Source of the DNA: Ypsolopha sequella
Lineage: Eukaryota > Arthropoda > Insecta > Lepidoptera > Ypsolophidae
Direction: 5' to 3'
Assembly: GCA_934047225.1 (NCBI GenBank)
Contig: OW204011.1
Location: 18,736,339 to 18,800,338 of the forward strand
DNA length: 64,000 bases
Shown here: in pieces, positions 51,419-62,530 of the stretch
How the letters are laid out: each line of letters starts with the position of its first letter
How positions within the stretch are numbered: position 1 is the first letter of the stretch
Position numbers and translations under genes: made by a program
The notes under the pieces: generated by a model
What the model was told of the DNA's origin: nothing
Seen by the model: the letters and a program-made list of their open reading frames with translations, nothing else
The model's database searches: none

Positions 51419-51842
51419 CCCGTGGGAGATGCTGGTCTTCTATCGGGCGCGTCCCCAGGTGGCGGATAGGGGAATGCCTCCTAGATATAGGAGGTACCGG
51501 TTTATACGGCGCGGACCAAAACCAGCAGGGGGGGAGTTGCTCTCTGCATTCCTCTGCTCATCAGAGGAAGCAGAAGATGCGACTGAGTGCGACGAGCTTG
51601 GCCAGTATAACAGCTGGCAGGCACGGGCTTCGGCCACCGTCGGACAACCCGTAAGCCCACACATGTGGGAATGGGGGCCTTTCTGCAAGGCCGTGAGGAA
51701 GAAAACCTCTATAAAACAATTACCCTAATCCCAAGGTTTTCCGTGCTGATGGGATGAATGGCTGGAAGGATTCCAGTCCCGAGCGGGAAGGGGGACCGTC
51801 CCCCTCTCAGAAAAGGCGATAGGATTATCGACAAAACCACCC

Positions 51843-53741
51843 ATGGAGGCGAATTGTAAAAATAAGCTACCCCAGGAGGGTACCGGCTTAGCCGGAGAAT
51901 CCCTCCCCGAGCATAGCTCGGGCTGCCCCTCGTATTCTGGGGGGGGCAACAACCGCCGAAATATTGCAGGAGACAGTGACAGTGGAGAGAGCGTTAAATC
52001 GTTCCTCTCTATTTCGTCACAAATGTCGACAGCTTCGGATACTACGCGAAAGCGGAAGAAGACTACAACGGCAAGTCAACGCGGAGGAAAAAAGAAGGTT
52101 TTGTTAACCGACGAGAATGAGTTCCTTGTTCCCTGCGAAAGGGGGACCATTGAAACCCGTTCCATGCGGACCTTACCAAGACCGGAGGACCTGGCAAGTT
52201 CCATGCAGGACTTGCAGACTGCAGAGTTGGCCAATCGCGTCACCGAGCAGCTGGTTGAGGTTGAAAAGGTAGCCATGACATCCGGCAACCTTAAAGGGGG
52301 ATATGTTCGAAGTCTTCGAATTGCTGCTCGCACCTTGCGGGCGGCAACGTATGAACTGGAAAGAAGAACATTAGCCTCTGCTAATGTGGAGAGGTTGGAG
52401 CGGGAGAACTCAGAATTACGTTCCCAACTCAGTGTCCTCACCACGCGCGTGGACGAGCTCTCCAAAGAGCAAAGTCGTCTGTGTAGAGAAGGCAAGGAGG
52501 CAAATGCCGGGAATGTCACCTCCGTCACAAGCATTGAACGAGGACAAGAGCGGCTCACTCTTGACCAGATCGGCTCACTTATTGAGGCTAAGCTGAGTCG
52601 TTTTAGATCGGAGTTGTTTCCTGATAGGGCGCTCAGGCCCCCATTAAAAGGTCTGACAGCATCGGCTGTGACAGGAGCTGCTGTGGGTGCAGACACTCCG
52701 AATCAGCCGAAGAAGAAGGGTGGCCGACCACTGAAGCCTAGTCAGCCAGCGCCAGCAAACGCCAGCCAGCCTGTGCTGCAGCCAGACCAGGCTCCTAGGG
52801 TTGAGAGCGAGTCCTGGGCGGCAGTGACTCGCAAGAGGGCTAAAGCTGGGACTGCGAAAAAGCAGGACGCACCCCCAAAAAAGCTGCCCAAGAAAGTGGT
52901 GAGACCGCCTCGAGCCCCAGCATCCGCCGCCATCACTGTGACGGTACCGGAGGGGTCCTCCACCACTTACGCCGAGGTAATGGCCGCAGCGAAGGATCGC
53001 ATCAAGCTGACTGAACTCGGTATTGAGACGGTCAAGCAAAAGCGTGCCATCACAGGAGGCCTGGTTTTGGAGATCTCTGGCCCAGAGTGCTCCTCAAAGG
53101 CTGACATCCTAGCCTGCAGAATGCGGGAAGTCCTATCCGAGAAGGACGTGCGCGTGTCCCGGCCGGTAAAGATGGGTGAAGTGCGCGTTAGAGGGCTGGA
53201 CGATGCCGTTACCCCACAGGAGGTTACGGCTGCTGTGGCTGAGGCCGGAAACTGTCTCGAGGCGGACGTGAAGGTCGGAGAAATCCGCCGCACGGCCTCA
53301 ACCCTCGGAACGGCGTGGGTGAGATGCCCAGCCACAGTGGTCCAAAGGATGGCTGCAACCAAGCATCTCCGTGTTGGATGGGTGGCAGCAACTGTGGAGG
53401 TACTGGAGGCTAGGCCTCTACAATGCTTTCGCTGCCTTGAGTTGGGACACGTTCGCCTCAAGTGTCCCAATAAAGAGGACAGAAGTGGACGGTGCTACGC
53501 CTGCGGGGAGCCAGGCCACCGGGCGAGACAGTGCACCGCGAAGGTGTTGAAGTGCCCACTGTGCTCGGATCTTGGCCGCCCAGCCAACCACAGGCTGGGA
53601 TCAAAACTTTGTGCCCCAAAGAGTAGAAGGAGTAAGCAGGCTCCTTCTGCTTCTAGCCCAACAGCGGCTAGAGTAGAAGCGGCTCCTAGCACCCAGCCGC
53701 CACCAACGGAGGAAATGGACACGACACATTCACCGTCATAA
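51843..53741 (+). CDS. ORF1 of copy H: gag-like zinc-knuckle protein (632 aa)
   Basis: Starts at an ATG (MEANCKNKLP) and ends at TAA 53739-53741. The N-terminal third is Ser-rich and basic, with a Lys/Arg stretch (RKRKKTTTASQRGGKKK) that could act as a nuclear signal. A coiled-coil-like region follows (ANVERLERENSELRSQLSVL). A Pro/Ala/Lys linker leads to a conserved ORF1 domain (LVLEISGPECSSKADILACRMREVL; VRVRGLDDAVTPQEV). Three Cys/His knuckles lie near the end (CFRCLELGHVRLKC, CYACGEPGHRARQC, a CPLC...H...C unit). This layout fits ORF1 of SART-like elements, which packages the RNA and brings the complex to telomeres (family knowledge). No defect was seen. Confidence 0.9.
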   Translation: MEANCKNKLPQEGTGLAGESLPEHSSGCPSYSGGGNNRRNIAGDSDSGESVKSFLSISSQMSTASDTTRKRKKTTTASQRGGKKKVLLTDENEFLVPCERGTIETRSMRTLPRPEDLASSMQDLQTAELANRVTEQLVEVEKVAMTSGNLKGGYVRSLRIAARTLRAATYELERRTLASANVERLERENSELRSQLSVLTTRVDELSKEQSRLCREGKEANAGNVTSVTSIERGQERLTLDQIGSLIEAKLSRFRSELFPDRALRPPLKGLTASAVTGAAVGADTPNQPKKKGGRPLKPSQPAPANASQPVLQPDQAPRVESESWAAVTRKRAKAGTAKKQDAPPKKLPKKVVRPPRAPASAAITVTVPEGSSTTYAEVMAAAKDRIKLTELGIETVKQKRAITGGLVLEISGPECSSKADILACRMREVLSEKDVRVSRPVKMGEVRVRGLDDAVTPQEVTAAVAEAGNCLEADVKVGEIRRTASTLGTAWVRCPATVVQRMAATKHLRVGWVAATVEVLEARPLQCFRCLELGHVRLKCPNKEDRSGRCYACGEPGHRARQCTAKVLKCPLCSDLGRPANHRLGSKLCAPKSRRSKQAPSASSPTAARVEAAPSTQPPPTEEMDTTHSPS

Positions 53742-56700
53742 ATTTCCTTCAGTGCAATCTGAACCACTGCCGTGGTGCGCAGGACCTGCTACTGCAAACC
53801 ATTGCGGAGGGTTCGATTGCTCTGGCGGTAATTTCGGAGCCCTACAGGGTTCCAAAAGACCCCCACTGGATGTGTGACGGAGCCGCCTTGGTCGCCGTGT
53901 ACTGGAGAGGCAAGGATGGAGACCCTCCCTGCAGAATCCTGGCCAGAGGGCAAGGTTTCGTTGCGGTCGAGTGGGGCCAGATGGTGGTGGTTGGGTGTTA
54001 TGTCTCTCCCAATATCTCCCTCGCGGACTACGAGATATTTCTGGACGGGTTGGTGGTATGCATTCGCGGATATCTCACCCGTCCGATGCTTGTCCTGGGG
54101 GACTTCAACGCTCATTCTAGAGTGTGGGGGAACCCCTGGGACGACGCTAAGGGAGAGACGTTACTGGAGTGGGCGGCGAGTCTCGACATCCGCCTACTTA
54201 ACCAGGGGGCGGTGCCAACCTGCGTGCGCTGGCAGGGGGAGTCGATCGTTGACTTGTCATGGGCGACTTCCACTGCAGAGAGCATGGTTTCGGGATGGAG
54301 AGTTGCGGAAGAGATGGTCACCCTCTCTGACCATCGCCACATCTTTTTTGAGGTGGCAGTCCGATCTCTCGGTCCTTGTCTCAGGAGTCGCAGCCCTCCG
54401 AGGAGGTGGTCCCTGAGGCAAATGGACCGAGATAAGCTCAAAGCTGCTGCTGCCGTGGCAGCCTGGCCGGAGACTCCTGGTGATGAAGTTGACCTCAATC
54501 CTGAAGTTGAGGTGGCATGGTTTCGGGAATCCATGTCAATGGTTTGCGATGCTGCAATGCCTCGAGCCAAGCCAGTGGAGAAGAGGTCGATGTACTGGTG
54601 GTCGGAAGAGATTGCAGAAATGCGTGCGATCTGCTTGCGGTGCCGACGCCAGTACCTCAGAACCAGGAGAAGGCGACTTGCCACGGCAGAAGAAAGGGCG
54701 GTGACCTATGAGGAGTATCGGATTGCCACAAAGCACCTCCAGATTGCCATCTCTGAGGCTAAGGCCCGGTCTTGGGCTGAACTTCTACGGGACCTGGACA
54801 AGGACCCATGGGGTCGACCATATAAGATGGTCATGGGGAAGCTGCGGCCCTGGGTTCCGCCTTTGACGGAAACCCTTGAACCGAATCTGGTAGACACAGT
54901 GGTCAACACTCTCTTCCCCAGAACCCAGGATGACCCTGTGCCCTTGACCCCCGTAGAACTGCCAATCTGGTCCGACGATCTGGAGGTATCAAAACCAGAG
55001 CTGACCTGCGCCGTCAAACGCCTAGCAGCGCGCAACACCGCCCCTGGCCCAGACGGTATCCCGGGTCGGGCATGGGTGCTCGCTATGGTGGAGCTAGGAG
55101 ACAGGCTAAGGCGGTTGTTTACAAGCTGTCTCCGCATTGGCCAGTTCCCACGCACCTGGAAGGAGGCCAGGCTGGTGCTTCTGGTGAAGGAGGGCAGAGA
55201 TCCGGACTCTCCATCCGGTTACCGACCCATATGCCTCTTAGATGAAGTGGGCAAACTATTCGAAAGAATAATTGCCCACCGTCTAAACTCGCATCTTGTG
55301 AGAGTGGGCCCCGACCTGTCTGACAGCCAGTTCGGCTTTCGACAGGGTCGATCAACATTGGACGCAATTCTCCGTGTTCGACACATTCAAACCGGGTGGT
55401 CTCCCAGGGCGGGGTAGTGTTGGCGATCAGTTTAGACATAGTGAACGCTTTCAACTCCCTACCCTGGAGTGCGATCAGAAGGGCGTTGATTGATCACGAC
55501 GTCCCTTCCTATCTGCAACGGATCATAGGGGCCTACCTGAGCGACAGGACAAATAAATATACGGGTCGAGACGGCTCAGTACACAGCAGGGAGGTGAACT
55601 GCGGCGTTCCCCAGGGGTCAGTGTTGGGTCCCTTGCTGTGGAACATAGCATATGACGCGGTGCTATGCGTCGGTCTACCCGAGGGTGTCACAGTCGTCTG
55701 TTACGCAGATGACACTCTCGTTCTGATCGAGGGTGACACCTTCGAGAATACCGTCCGAAGCGCCGAACTCGGTGTGGCCTGCATCGTGGACAAAATCCAC
55801 GAGCTTGGGCTACGAGTGGCACCCCAGAAGACCGAGGCTATATGGTTCCACAAGCTTCCTCGAAGCCAGGAACCTCCCAGCCTTTCGGTATGTGTCGGCT
55901 CGACTCAGGTCCAGATTGGAAGGTACATGAAGTACCTTGGCCTCATCCTCGACAGCCGTTGGGGGTTTGAGGAGCACTTCAGCCGTCAGGTCCTTCGGAT
56001 TCAGAAGGTAGCCGGTGCACTGCACCGACTGCTGCCTAATCTCGGGGGGCCCAGGGAGGAAGTTCGCCGTCTGTACGCGATGGTAGTGCGGTCTATTGCT
56101 CTCTACGGAGCTCCCGTATGGTCCGCAAGACTGGGAATCAGGCGTTGCAGAACTATGTTCTATAGTGTGCAGCGCAAGATGGCAATGCGGATCGCCCGCG
56201 GATATCGCACGATATCGATCCAGGCGGCGACACTCCTCGCGCGTTTTCCACCGCTTGATATCCTGGCCGATATGGATGAGAGAGTATTTGCCTCAAGTCG
56301 TGGCATCGACTGTGGTGGTGAAAATGCGCCCCAAGAGCCGCTGGAGAGGGTGAAGCAGCGGGAACACCGCGCCGCGCTGGAGTCATGGCACGATAGGCTA
56401 CATGAGCCGCAAAGTGCCAGACAGCGCGTAGTTGGTGCAATACTGCCCAATTTCTGGACGTGGATGATGCGAGGCTTCGGACGAGTCACGTACCGGATGA
56501 CGCAAGTGCTCACAGGGCATGGCTGCTTCGGTGAGTATCTGTGTCGAATCGGACGTGAAGAGACGGCCCAGTGTCACCATTGTGATGGTGATCTGGACTC
56601 GGCGCAGCACACGCTCGAAGAGTGCCCTGCCTGGGACTCCGAGCGGCAGGACCTGGTAAGTCAGGTTGGGCAGGACCTCTCTCCACCGGCGTTAGTCAAT

Positions 56701-56862
56701 TCTATGCTGACAGGGGAGAGTTCATGGGAAGCCGTTACCAGGTTCTGCGAGAGCGTAATGGTGCGGAAAGAGGAGGCTGAGCGGGAGAGGGAGAGGGCCA
56801 ATCCCGCTCGAAGGAGGAGGCACCGAGGAGGAAGAGGTGACCACCTCCATACCGCCCAGTAG
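53741..56862 (+). pseudogene. ORF2 of copy H: endonuclease and RT, broken by a one-base deletion
   Basis: The frame runs on from the last base of the ORF1 stop, in the -1 frame relative to ORF1 and without an AUG ahead of the endonuclease (NFLQCNLNHCRGAQDLL; GDFNAHSRVWG; SDHRHI). RT begins with NTAPGPDGIPGRA and FGFRQGRSTLDAI, but near 55386 one G present in copy F (18815) is missing. The first frame therefore stops at 55415-55417, and the RT core (SLDIVNAFNSLPW, VPQGSVLGPLLWN, CYADDTLVLIEG) continues in another frame from about 55387 to 56862. The C-terminal CHHC finger and Arg-rich tail match F. No RNase H. The single defect suggests it died recently, or an assembly error. Confidence 0.9.
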
Positions 56863-56889
56863 TTCGGGCATAGAATAAGACTACGGTAT

Positions 56890-56922
56890 CCCCTGCCTGT
56901 CGTAAAAGGCGACTAAAAGGGG
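56890..56922 (+). promoter_or_regulatory. 3' UTR stem-loop 1 of copy H
   Basis: Identical to stem-loop 1 of copy F: CCCC/GGGG outer stem and GTCG/CGAC inner stem (56899-56902, 56910-56913) with loop TAAAAGG. Confidence 0.75.
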
Positions 56923-57162
56923 CTCCCGAGCTGCGGATGCGTGGGGTGGGGGCCCTTCGTATCTACTAAACAGCTCCGGGAGGATGGCAGCACGATGTGG
57001 CCTCGTGCTGCCTTGGCACCGAGAGGGTGCAAGGGGAAGCAATACTCAGCTTCCCCAGGGAGGGCCGCAGACGCGGCGTTGCGCCAGAGGGGCACCGGTG
57101 CGTTCCACAGGAGATCCCGGAGCCCCTTGATTGGCGTGGAGGAAGGCCACCATGGGGTTTTA

Positions 57163-57179
57163 GCCGGTAAGAGTCCGGC
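57163..57179 (+). promoter_or_regulatory. 3' UTR stem-loop 2 of copy H
   Basis: GCCGG/CCGGC around loop TAAGAGT, identical to copy F, about 55 bases before the poly(A). Confidence 0.75.
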
Positions 57180-57251
57180 ATAACCTCTCCTGCTCCCCCA
57201 AGCCGGAAGGTATCCATGAAGGATTTCCCCATGTAAAAAAAAAAAAAAAAA

Positions 57252-57305
57252 GGTTAGGTTAGGTTAGGTTAGGTTAGGTTAGGTTAGGTTAGGTTAGGTT
57301 AGGTT
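57252..57305 (+). repeat. Telomeric TTAGG array 12
   Basis: About ten units between the poly(A) of plus-strand H and the poly(T) of minus-strand M, again tail to tail. Confidence 0.97.
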
Positions 57306-60300
57306 TTTTTTTTTTTTTTTTTTATATAATTTATCTCTATGGTTCCATGGGCTGAGGCCCGCTGCCCTTATTTGCTTCATTAAAAATTTTTTGCATGTCA
57401 GATTTTGTCGTATCCCCGCTTTTTCGGGGTGGGGGGGTTGGTGTTTCGAAACAACTCTCTCTATACAATTAGTTTATCTTATTTTCTATATTTTATTTTG
57501 ATCTATTACTAGTGATATCTTTACTAGTGATATTTTCCATCTTTTATTCTTTTTGTTCATATGTACATTATTTCTCTTATTTTTATTTCAATGTTTTTAT
57601 TATTTTTTATTTTTTTATTTTTTTTTTATTTTTATATATATTTTTTTAATCTTTTTTTTTAATTTCTCTCATGCATTTTGATTATCATTATTAATTTTTA
57701 AACTATATACATTGTTTGGTAATTATATAAAGATAAGTGTTAGTAGCTTAATTATATTTTAAGTATTATTTTATAAAGACACTCCTTTGTTTTAACATTT
57801 CTTACTTAGTTCTTATCTAGATGAGAGAGCTGTTTCGAGGGTTTACATTGTTAGTTTTACAATTTATACATTTAGTTATTATTAGGTAAGTTAATTTACA
57901 AATTTTAACAGAATTAATACTTTTGTTGTTCGTCAAATTTATCCATTTCCCATTGTCTTGGTCACTATATCGGCCGGTTTATCACCGCGGTATTCCGGTC
58001 TTGCAGTGCCATTTTTAAGTTGTACCCGCTGATCTGGGCATCTGTCGCACCTTCTGCTCGCTTTACAAAGGCAGCAATCGCGTCCCCTCTGTCATCTGAA
58101 TAGTAGATGCAGCTTTCAGTATGACGCGATAATGCCACCACTGCGTGCGGGATACTGTTGTGTAGGTGCAATCTATGAGCTGTTCTGCGCACGATAATTA
58201 CCTTCGCGTAAGTAAGTCCTTGTGCTTCGTGGATAGTCTGAATGCGTGACCCGTTTCCCTTCCCATAGCCTTGGCCTTCCAGGGACTCCTTTTCGGCCTG
58301 GGTGTGCACAAGAAATAATGTGCTTGGGAGGTCTCTAGGTATTTGTGCATTCGTGTACCTTTCCAGCTTCAGGGAACGTATTTGCGTTTTGGATGAATAT
58401 GTGCCATTGTACACCTCACTGAGGGCATATGGCACATCCATCGGGTTTCTATGTGTGCACAACAGCTCAAGACTGATGCTTGTTACCAGATTTGGGCGGT
58501 TGTAATACATTCCAAAATGACACTGTCTGTCCATGTAGGGAAGCTGGTTGATGTCACCTATCAAGATCATTTCTCTGGCCCCTGACATCTGTGTCACCAT
58601 GACAATGGCGCCGAAATGACTCATGGGAGCTTCGTCAAAGAAGATGCGTTTGCACGATTCTTTCTTCTTTCCCGAAGCGCCCACGCCGTTTGCTAGTGCA
58701 GAGGCCAGGGTGCGCACTCTTGTATATAGGTGTACCTTTGATTGTGCCACCAGCTTAGCCCTTAAATCTTTTGCCGCTTCGATGGTCTGGGTGACTATCA
58801 CGTCTTGATTTATGTCACACTGAGACAAGAGCCAAGTTGTTTTTCCGCAGCCCGGTACTCCGTTTATCCATTTGATTTCCGGTACTTCCCAGTTCGCAAA
58901 GGTCTCATTTCCGGCGGGGTCTTTGGCTATTTTTTCCGCCATTTCCAACACCCTGTCGTCTAACATCACCTTTGTTTCCCGGGTTGTGATCACAATGGGA
59001 TCCGTTTCTGGGGCTAGATATTTAATTTTGGTGGAAAGTGATGACTCTTCTTCGTCCAGTGCGACGAAGCCTCTGCTGGAGTTGTAGGCAACCATATGAC
59101 GTGTTACTGGGGCACCTGCTATAACCGTTCCCCTTTCGTTGTCATAGATGGTTGCCTGCGCTTCTTTGAGCTTGACGCTCAGCAATTCCGTGCTCCCTCG
59201 GTTGTATATTTGCAGGATGTCCTTGCAGGTCTTAGTGTTCATGACCTTGTTTGCTTTAAGGACACTCTGGAACTCGAGGAAGGCATTCACCATGTGATCC
59301 AGGGTAGTTGTGGCTTGTCTGAGCCGAGGCGGTTCCACTAAACCCATATCCGCTTTCGTGCGGGTTTTACGGTTTCCTTGTGAAATCTTTCCCCGATCGC
59401 TCTTTGTAAAAGTCTCAACAGCGGATTCAATGCGTTGCATTGATATCGCTGCAGAGACTCTTTTGGCCATTGTCTTCCGGTCACATGGGACATTGAATAC
59501 TGAAGCGTTCAGCGCACTGATCGCTACATCCAGTTCAGCTCCTTGACGTGATTGCTGGCGCAGTTCCCGTGTTCTTATAAAACTTGCCTCCTCTTCCCTT
59601 TTTTTCTGTAGGCGTTCCGAGCCACTCATTGCTTCCGAGTCCATGACGGTGTATGTAGTTTTGTCGGTACCAGAGCCGGAGACCCCAGGTCGTAGGAAGC
59701 TGAGGTTTTCGCCCCTGTCCTCGTATACTACCACCTGATGTTGTTCGGTGGTGTGTATACATCCGAGATAGTCCTCGACTCTACCCTTTTCTAGACCCAC
59801 CGTCATGGAATCGATGCTAATGATAACTGCTGTGTTTGAGCCCGCCCTTCTGAACTTGGTGAGCAGTGAGCTTACCAGTGCGAACCGCGTGTTTTCTGCA
59901 TTGCTGTCAAATAGAGCGATCACCTTGTTTTGTACTCGCACTAGACGACAGCCCACACCAGCCACGGTTCGCTCGGGCAGCACGCTATATGTTGCGCGTT
60001 TCATGCTCGTTTTGGAGGTGTTTCCGTTCAGAAGTGCGGCGAGACCCGGGGAGATAGTAACGTTGCCCGTTCCGGTTGCATTACAGAAGCTAAAACCCAG
60101 TTTTTCTCTTTCATTGTCCATAAAGAGTGCGACTCCACGAATTTTTATGCCAGGTGTGCCACTCTCTCCGTGTCTAATGAGCGAGATAATCTGCTCTTCA
60201 CCTGTGAGGTGGCTTCCTGGTGGAGAATTCGTCTGGGAAGTCGTACTGGGTCCTTGTACCGGGGCTTGGATGGTTACGATCGGGTTGCAGGTTTTGTTTG

Positions 60301-62152
60301 TGGCTGCGACGTATTGTACAACTTTACATGCGAATGTCCAGAAGTGGGTGTTGGATTCGTTGTTTTCCATGATCTTCGGAAAATTAGATGGTTTGAGTTG
60401 GGTCTGGATCCTTACTTCCAGTTCCATCCTTTCTACACCAAACCTTGGACACTCGCATAATATGTGTATTATTGTTTCATCGCATTCGGGATCGCATGGG
60501 CATGAGGGGCTGTCCTTCAGCTTAAAGCGGTGTAAGTACGCAGCGAAGCCTCCATGGCCGGTCATTGCCTGGACGTGTGTGGGTGTTAAATTCATGTCCA
60601 ATAGGATGCGTCTAGCTGAAATGACGTCTGGCAAGAATGTCTTTGTGACCGAGCCGGTGCTGGAGGATTCGTAGCGCGCCTGCCACTTTTGGACTGTATC
60701 CTTCCTTATTTCCCTTTTGACGTGGGACAGTGGGACTTTATTGTAGTTTGGTGCCGTCTTTTTTGTCAAGGCTGCTTTTTTGGCCAACTCGTCTGCCCTC
60801 TCGTTACCTGGAGTGCCAACGTGGGCTCTCAGCCAGAAGAATCTGACATCCCTGTCTTCGCTTCGGATCTCTTTTAATAGGCTCTTGATCTCCATAGCCA
60901 GAGGGTGAGAGACTGCGGGGCTTCTCAGTAAATCCAGTGACGATCTTGAGTCGCTCAAGATGTTTACCAAGGCCTTTTTGCTGTTTCTCACCATCTTAAC
61001 GGCTCTGAAGAGAGCGTAGAGTTCCGATTGGAAGACGGTGTTATGTGGCTCCAGGCGGAAGGTGGAATACCTGGACTCCCTTTCACCCTCCCACCACGTT
61101 AGGGCAGCACCGACTTTTCCTTCTATTTTGCTGCCATCGGTATAGATTTGGGGTCCGACTACGTGGAGGTTTTCGAGGGTTTCAGGGTCCATGGCTTCTA
61201 GGCGCTCATACTCCGTTGATGTGAGTAGAGATGGGTGGGGTTTGTTGAGAAAGCCCACTTTACATTCCACCTCTCTTCCGGGAGGGAGAAAGTCCTCTGA
61301 GTGGCCCTTTTTGATCTTGAAGAATTTGGCAGCCTCTTGTACCCTAAGATCAAGGGGCAGAAGGCCTGAAAGGACTAGTGCCGATGTCAGAGACACAGTG
61401 CGGTGCGCCTTGCATATCTTTTGGGCGAAGCCCCTCTGCAGTGTGTCGAGCTGATTCCGAGTCATCAGCTTGTCCGCAGAAGGGGACCACGCACTTGCGG
61501 CATACAGCACAATCGGCTCTATCACCGACACATATATGGTCCTGATTATCTCTCTGTTTAGACCCCACGTTACCTTGGCTGCGCATGCAAGTTGTTTATA
61601 TATGTCCGCTGTTTTCTTAATAGTGGCGGCTACATGCGCATTAAAAGTGAGTTTGCGGTCGATTGTTAAACCCAACAGCTTGATCTCTGTCACGAGATTC
61701 AGTCTGGTTCCTGCCATGTGGATTACCGGGGGATCGTACTTGAGCTTTTTTGTTATTACCATCGCATTGGTCTTATGCGAGGCAAAACGTAGCTTATTTT
61801 GAGATCCCCATTCCACTACGGATTCCAGAACTGAGTTTGCTGTTTGTTGCAGGGTCTCGACCACATGCCCAGAGATTATCAGGACCACATCGTCCGCGAA
61901 GGCCTGACAGTAGATTCCTTGATCAGCCAGTTTGTGGAGTAATGCATCCAGAATTTAGTTCCAGAAGATGGGTCCACCGATGGATCCTTGGACGCAACCT
62001 TTCGTGGTTCCCTTTTCACTGGATGCTCTGGCATAATTGACCTGGATCTTACGGTCTTCTAGGTACGAGGCTACCAGGGCATAAAGGTTTTTGGGGCAAC
62101 GTTTTGAGATCATTTGGTGCTTGAGTGCCGGCCACCACGCATTGTCGAAAGC
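57306..62152 (-). mobile_element. Copy M: 5'-truncated helicase-type LINE, third subfamily
   Basis: Poly(A) tail (57306-57323 on +), a 3' UTR to 57964 and ORF2 up to the truncation at about 62152, inside RT motif A. A GGGC/GCCC hairpin (about 57349-57360) lies near the tail; the rest of the UTR is AT-rich without other features. Its protein is clearly diverged from L and J/N but has the same domain order, so the helicase fusion predates the split of these subfamilies. Confidence 0.92.
57965..62152 (-). pseudogene. ORF2 of copy M: partial RT, RNase H, unknown domain and SF1 helicase, with a nonsense codon
   Basis: Begins at AFDNAWW in RT. A TAA at 61955-61957 interrupts the FWN...ILDALL segment (copy L has an Ile codon there), so the frame is broken even within the remnant. 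It keeps AFADDVVLIISGH, RNase H (YTDGSKIEGKVGAALTWW; HVGTPGNERADELAKKAA), CPCDPECDETIIH, a linker without the Thr/Pro repeat, the unrecognised domain (GTPGIKIRGVALFMDNE; VTISPGLAALLNG; VVVYEDRGENLSFLRPG) and the helicase. Helicase motifs are I GVPGCGKTT, II DEAPMSHFGA, III LIGDINQLPYMDR, V HEAQGLTYA and VI VALSRHTES. The C-terminal end (YNLKMALQDRN) matches L and J, so the fusion is complete. Confidence 0.9.
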
Positions 62153-62280
62153 GGTTAGGTTAGGTTAGGTTAGGTTAGGTTAGGTTAGGTTAGGTTAGGT
62201 TAGGTTAGGTTAGGTTAGGTTAGGTTAGGTTAGGTTAGGTTAGGTTAGGTTAGGTTAGGTTAGGTTAGGTTAGGTTAGGT
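62153..62280 (+). repeat. Telomeric TTAGG array 13 (longest)
   Basis: About 25 perfect TTAGG units, at least twice as long as any other array in the window, between the truncation of M and the poly(T) of N. Confidence 0.97.
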
Positions 62281-62485
62281 TTTTTTTTTTTTTTTTATAA
62301 ATGAAAGGTTTTGCTATGGGATAAGATCTCCCATACCATTTTTTTGTTGCTGTTTGTTTTTTTTTGTGTTTACTTTATTTTATTAATTATCGCTCCTTAA
62401 AACTATCAGATACATGCTTCTACCGTAAACAAAGACCCTTATATATACATACATAAAACTTAAGAACTACATATAAAGATACCAA

Positions 62486-62530
<45 letters not shown>

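Larger units (their letters stand above)
51419..57251 (+). mobile_element. Copy H: apparently full-length SART-like LINE with a frameshifted ORF2
   Basis: Plus-strand element of about 5.8 kb: a 5' UTR (51419-51842) with no further recognisable feature, ORF1 (51843-53741), ORF2 (53741-56862, frameshift near 55386), a 3' UTR with two stem-loops, and poly(A) (57235-57251), then TTAGG. The 5' boundary follows the TTAGG array directly. Copy F is a truncated, nearly identical sister. Confidence 0.92.

Noticed and set aside
51419..51842. Small + strand ORF (51429-51728) in the 5' UTR of copy H as an extra gene
   Set aside because: No known domain; it lies in the leader of a SART-like element and no second copy is available to test conservation.
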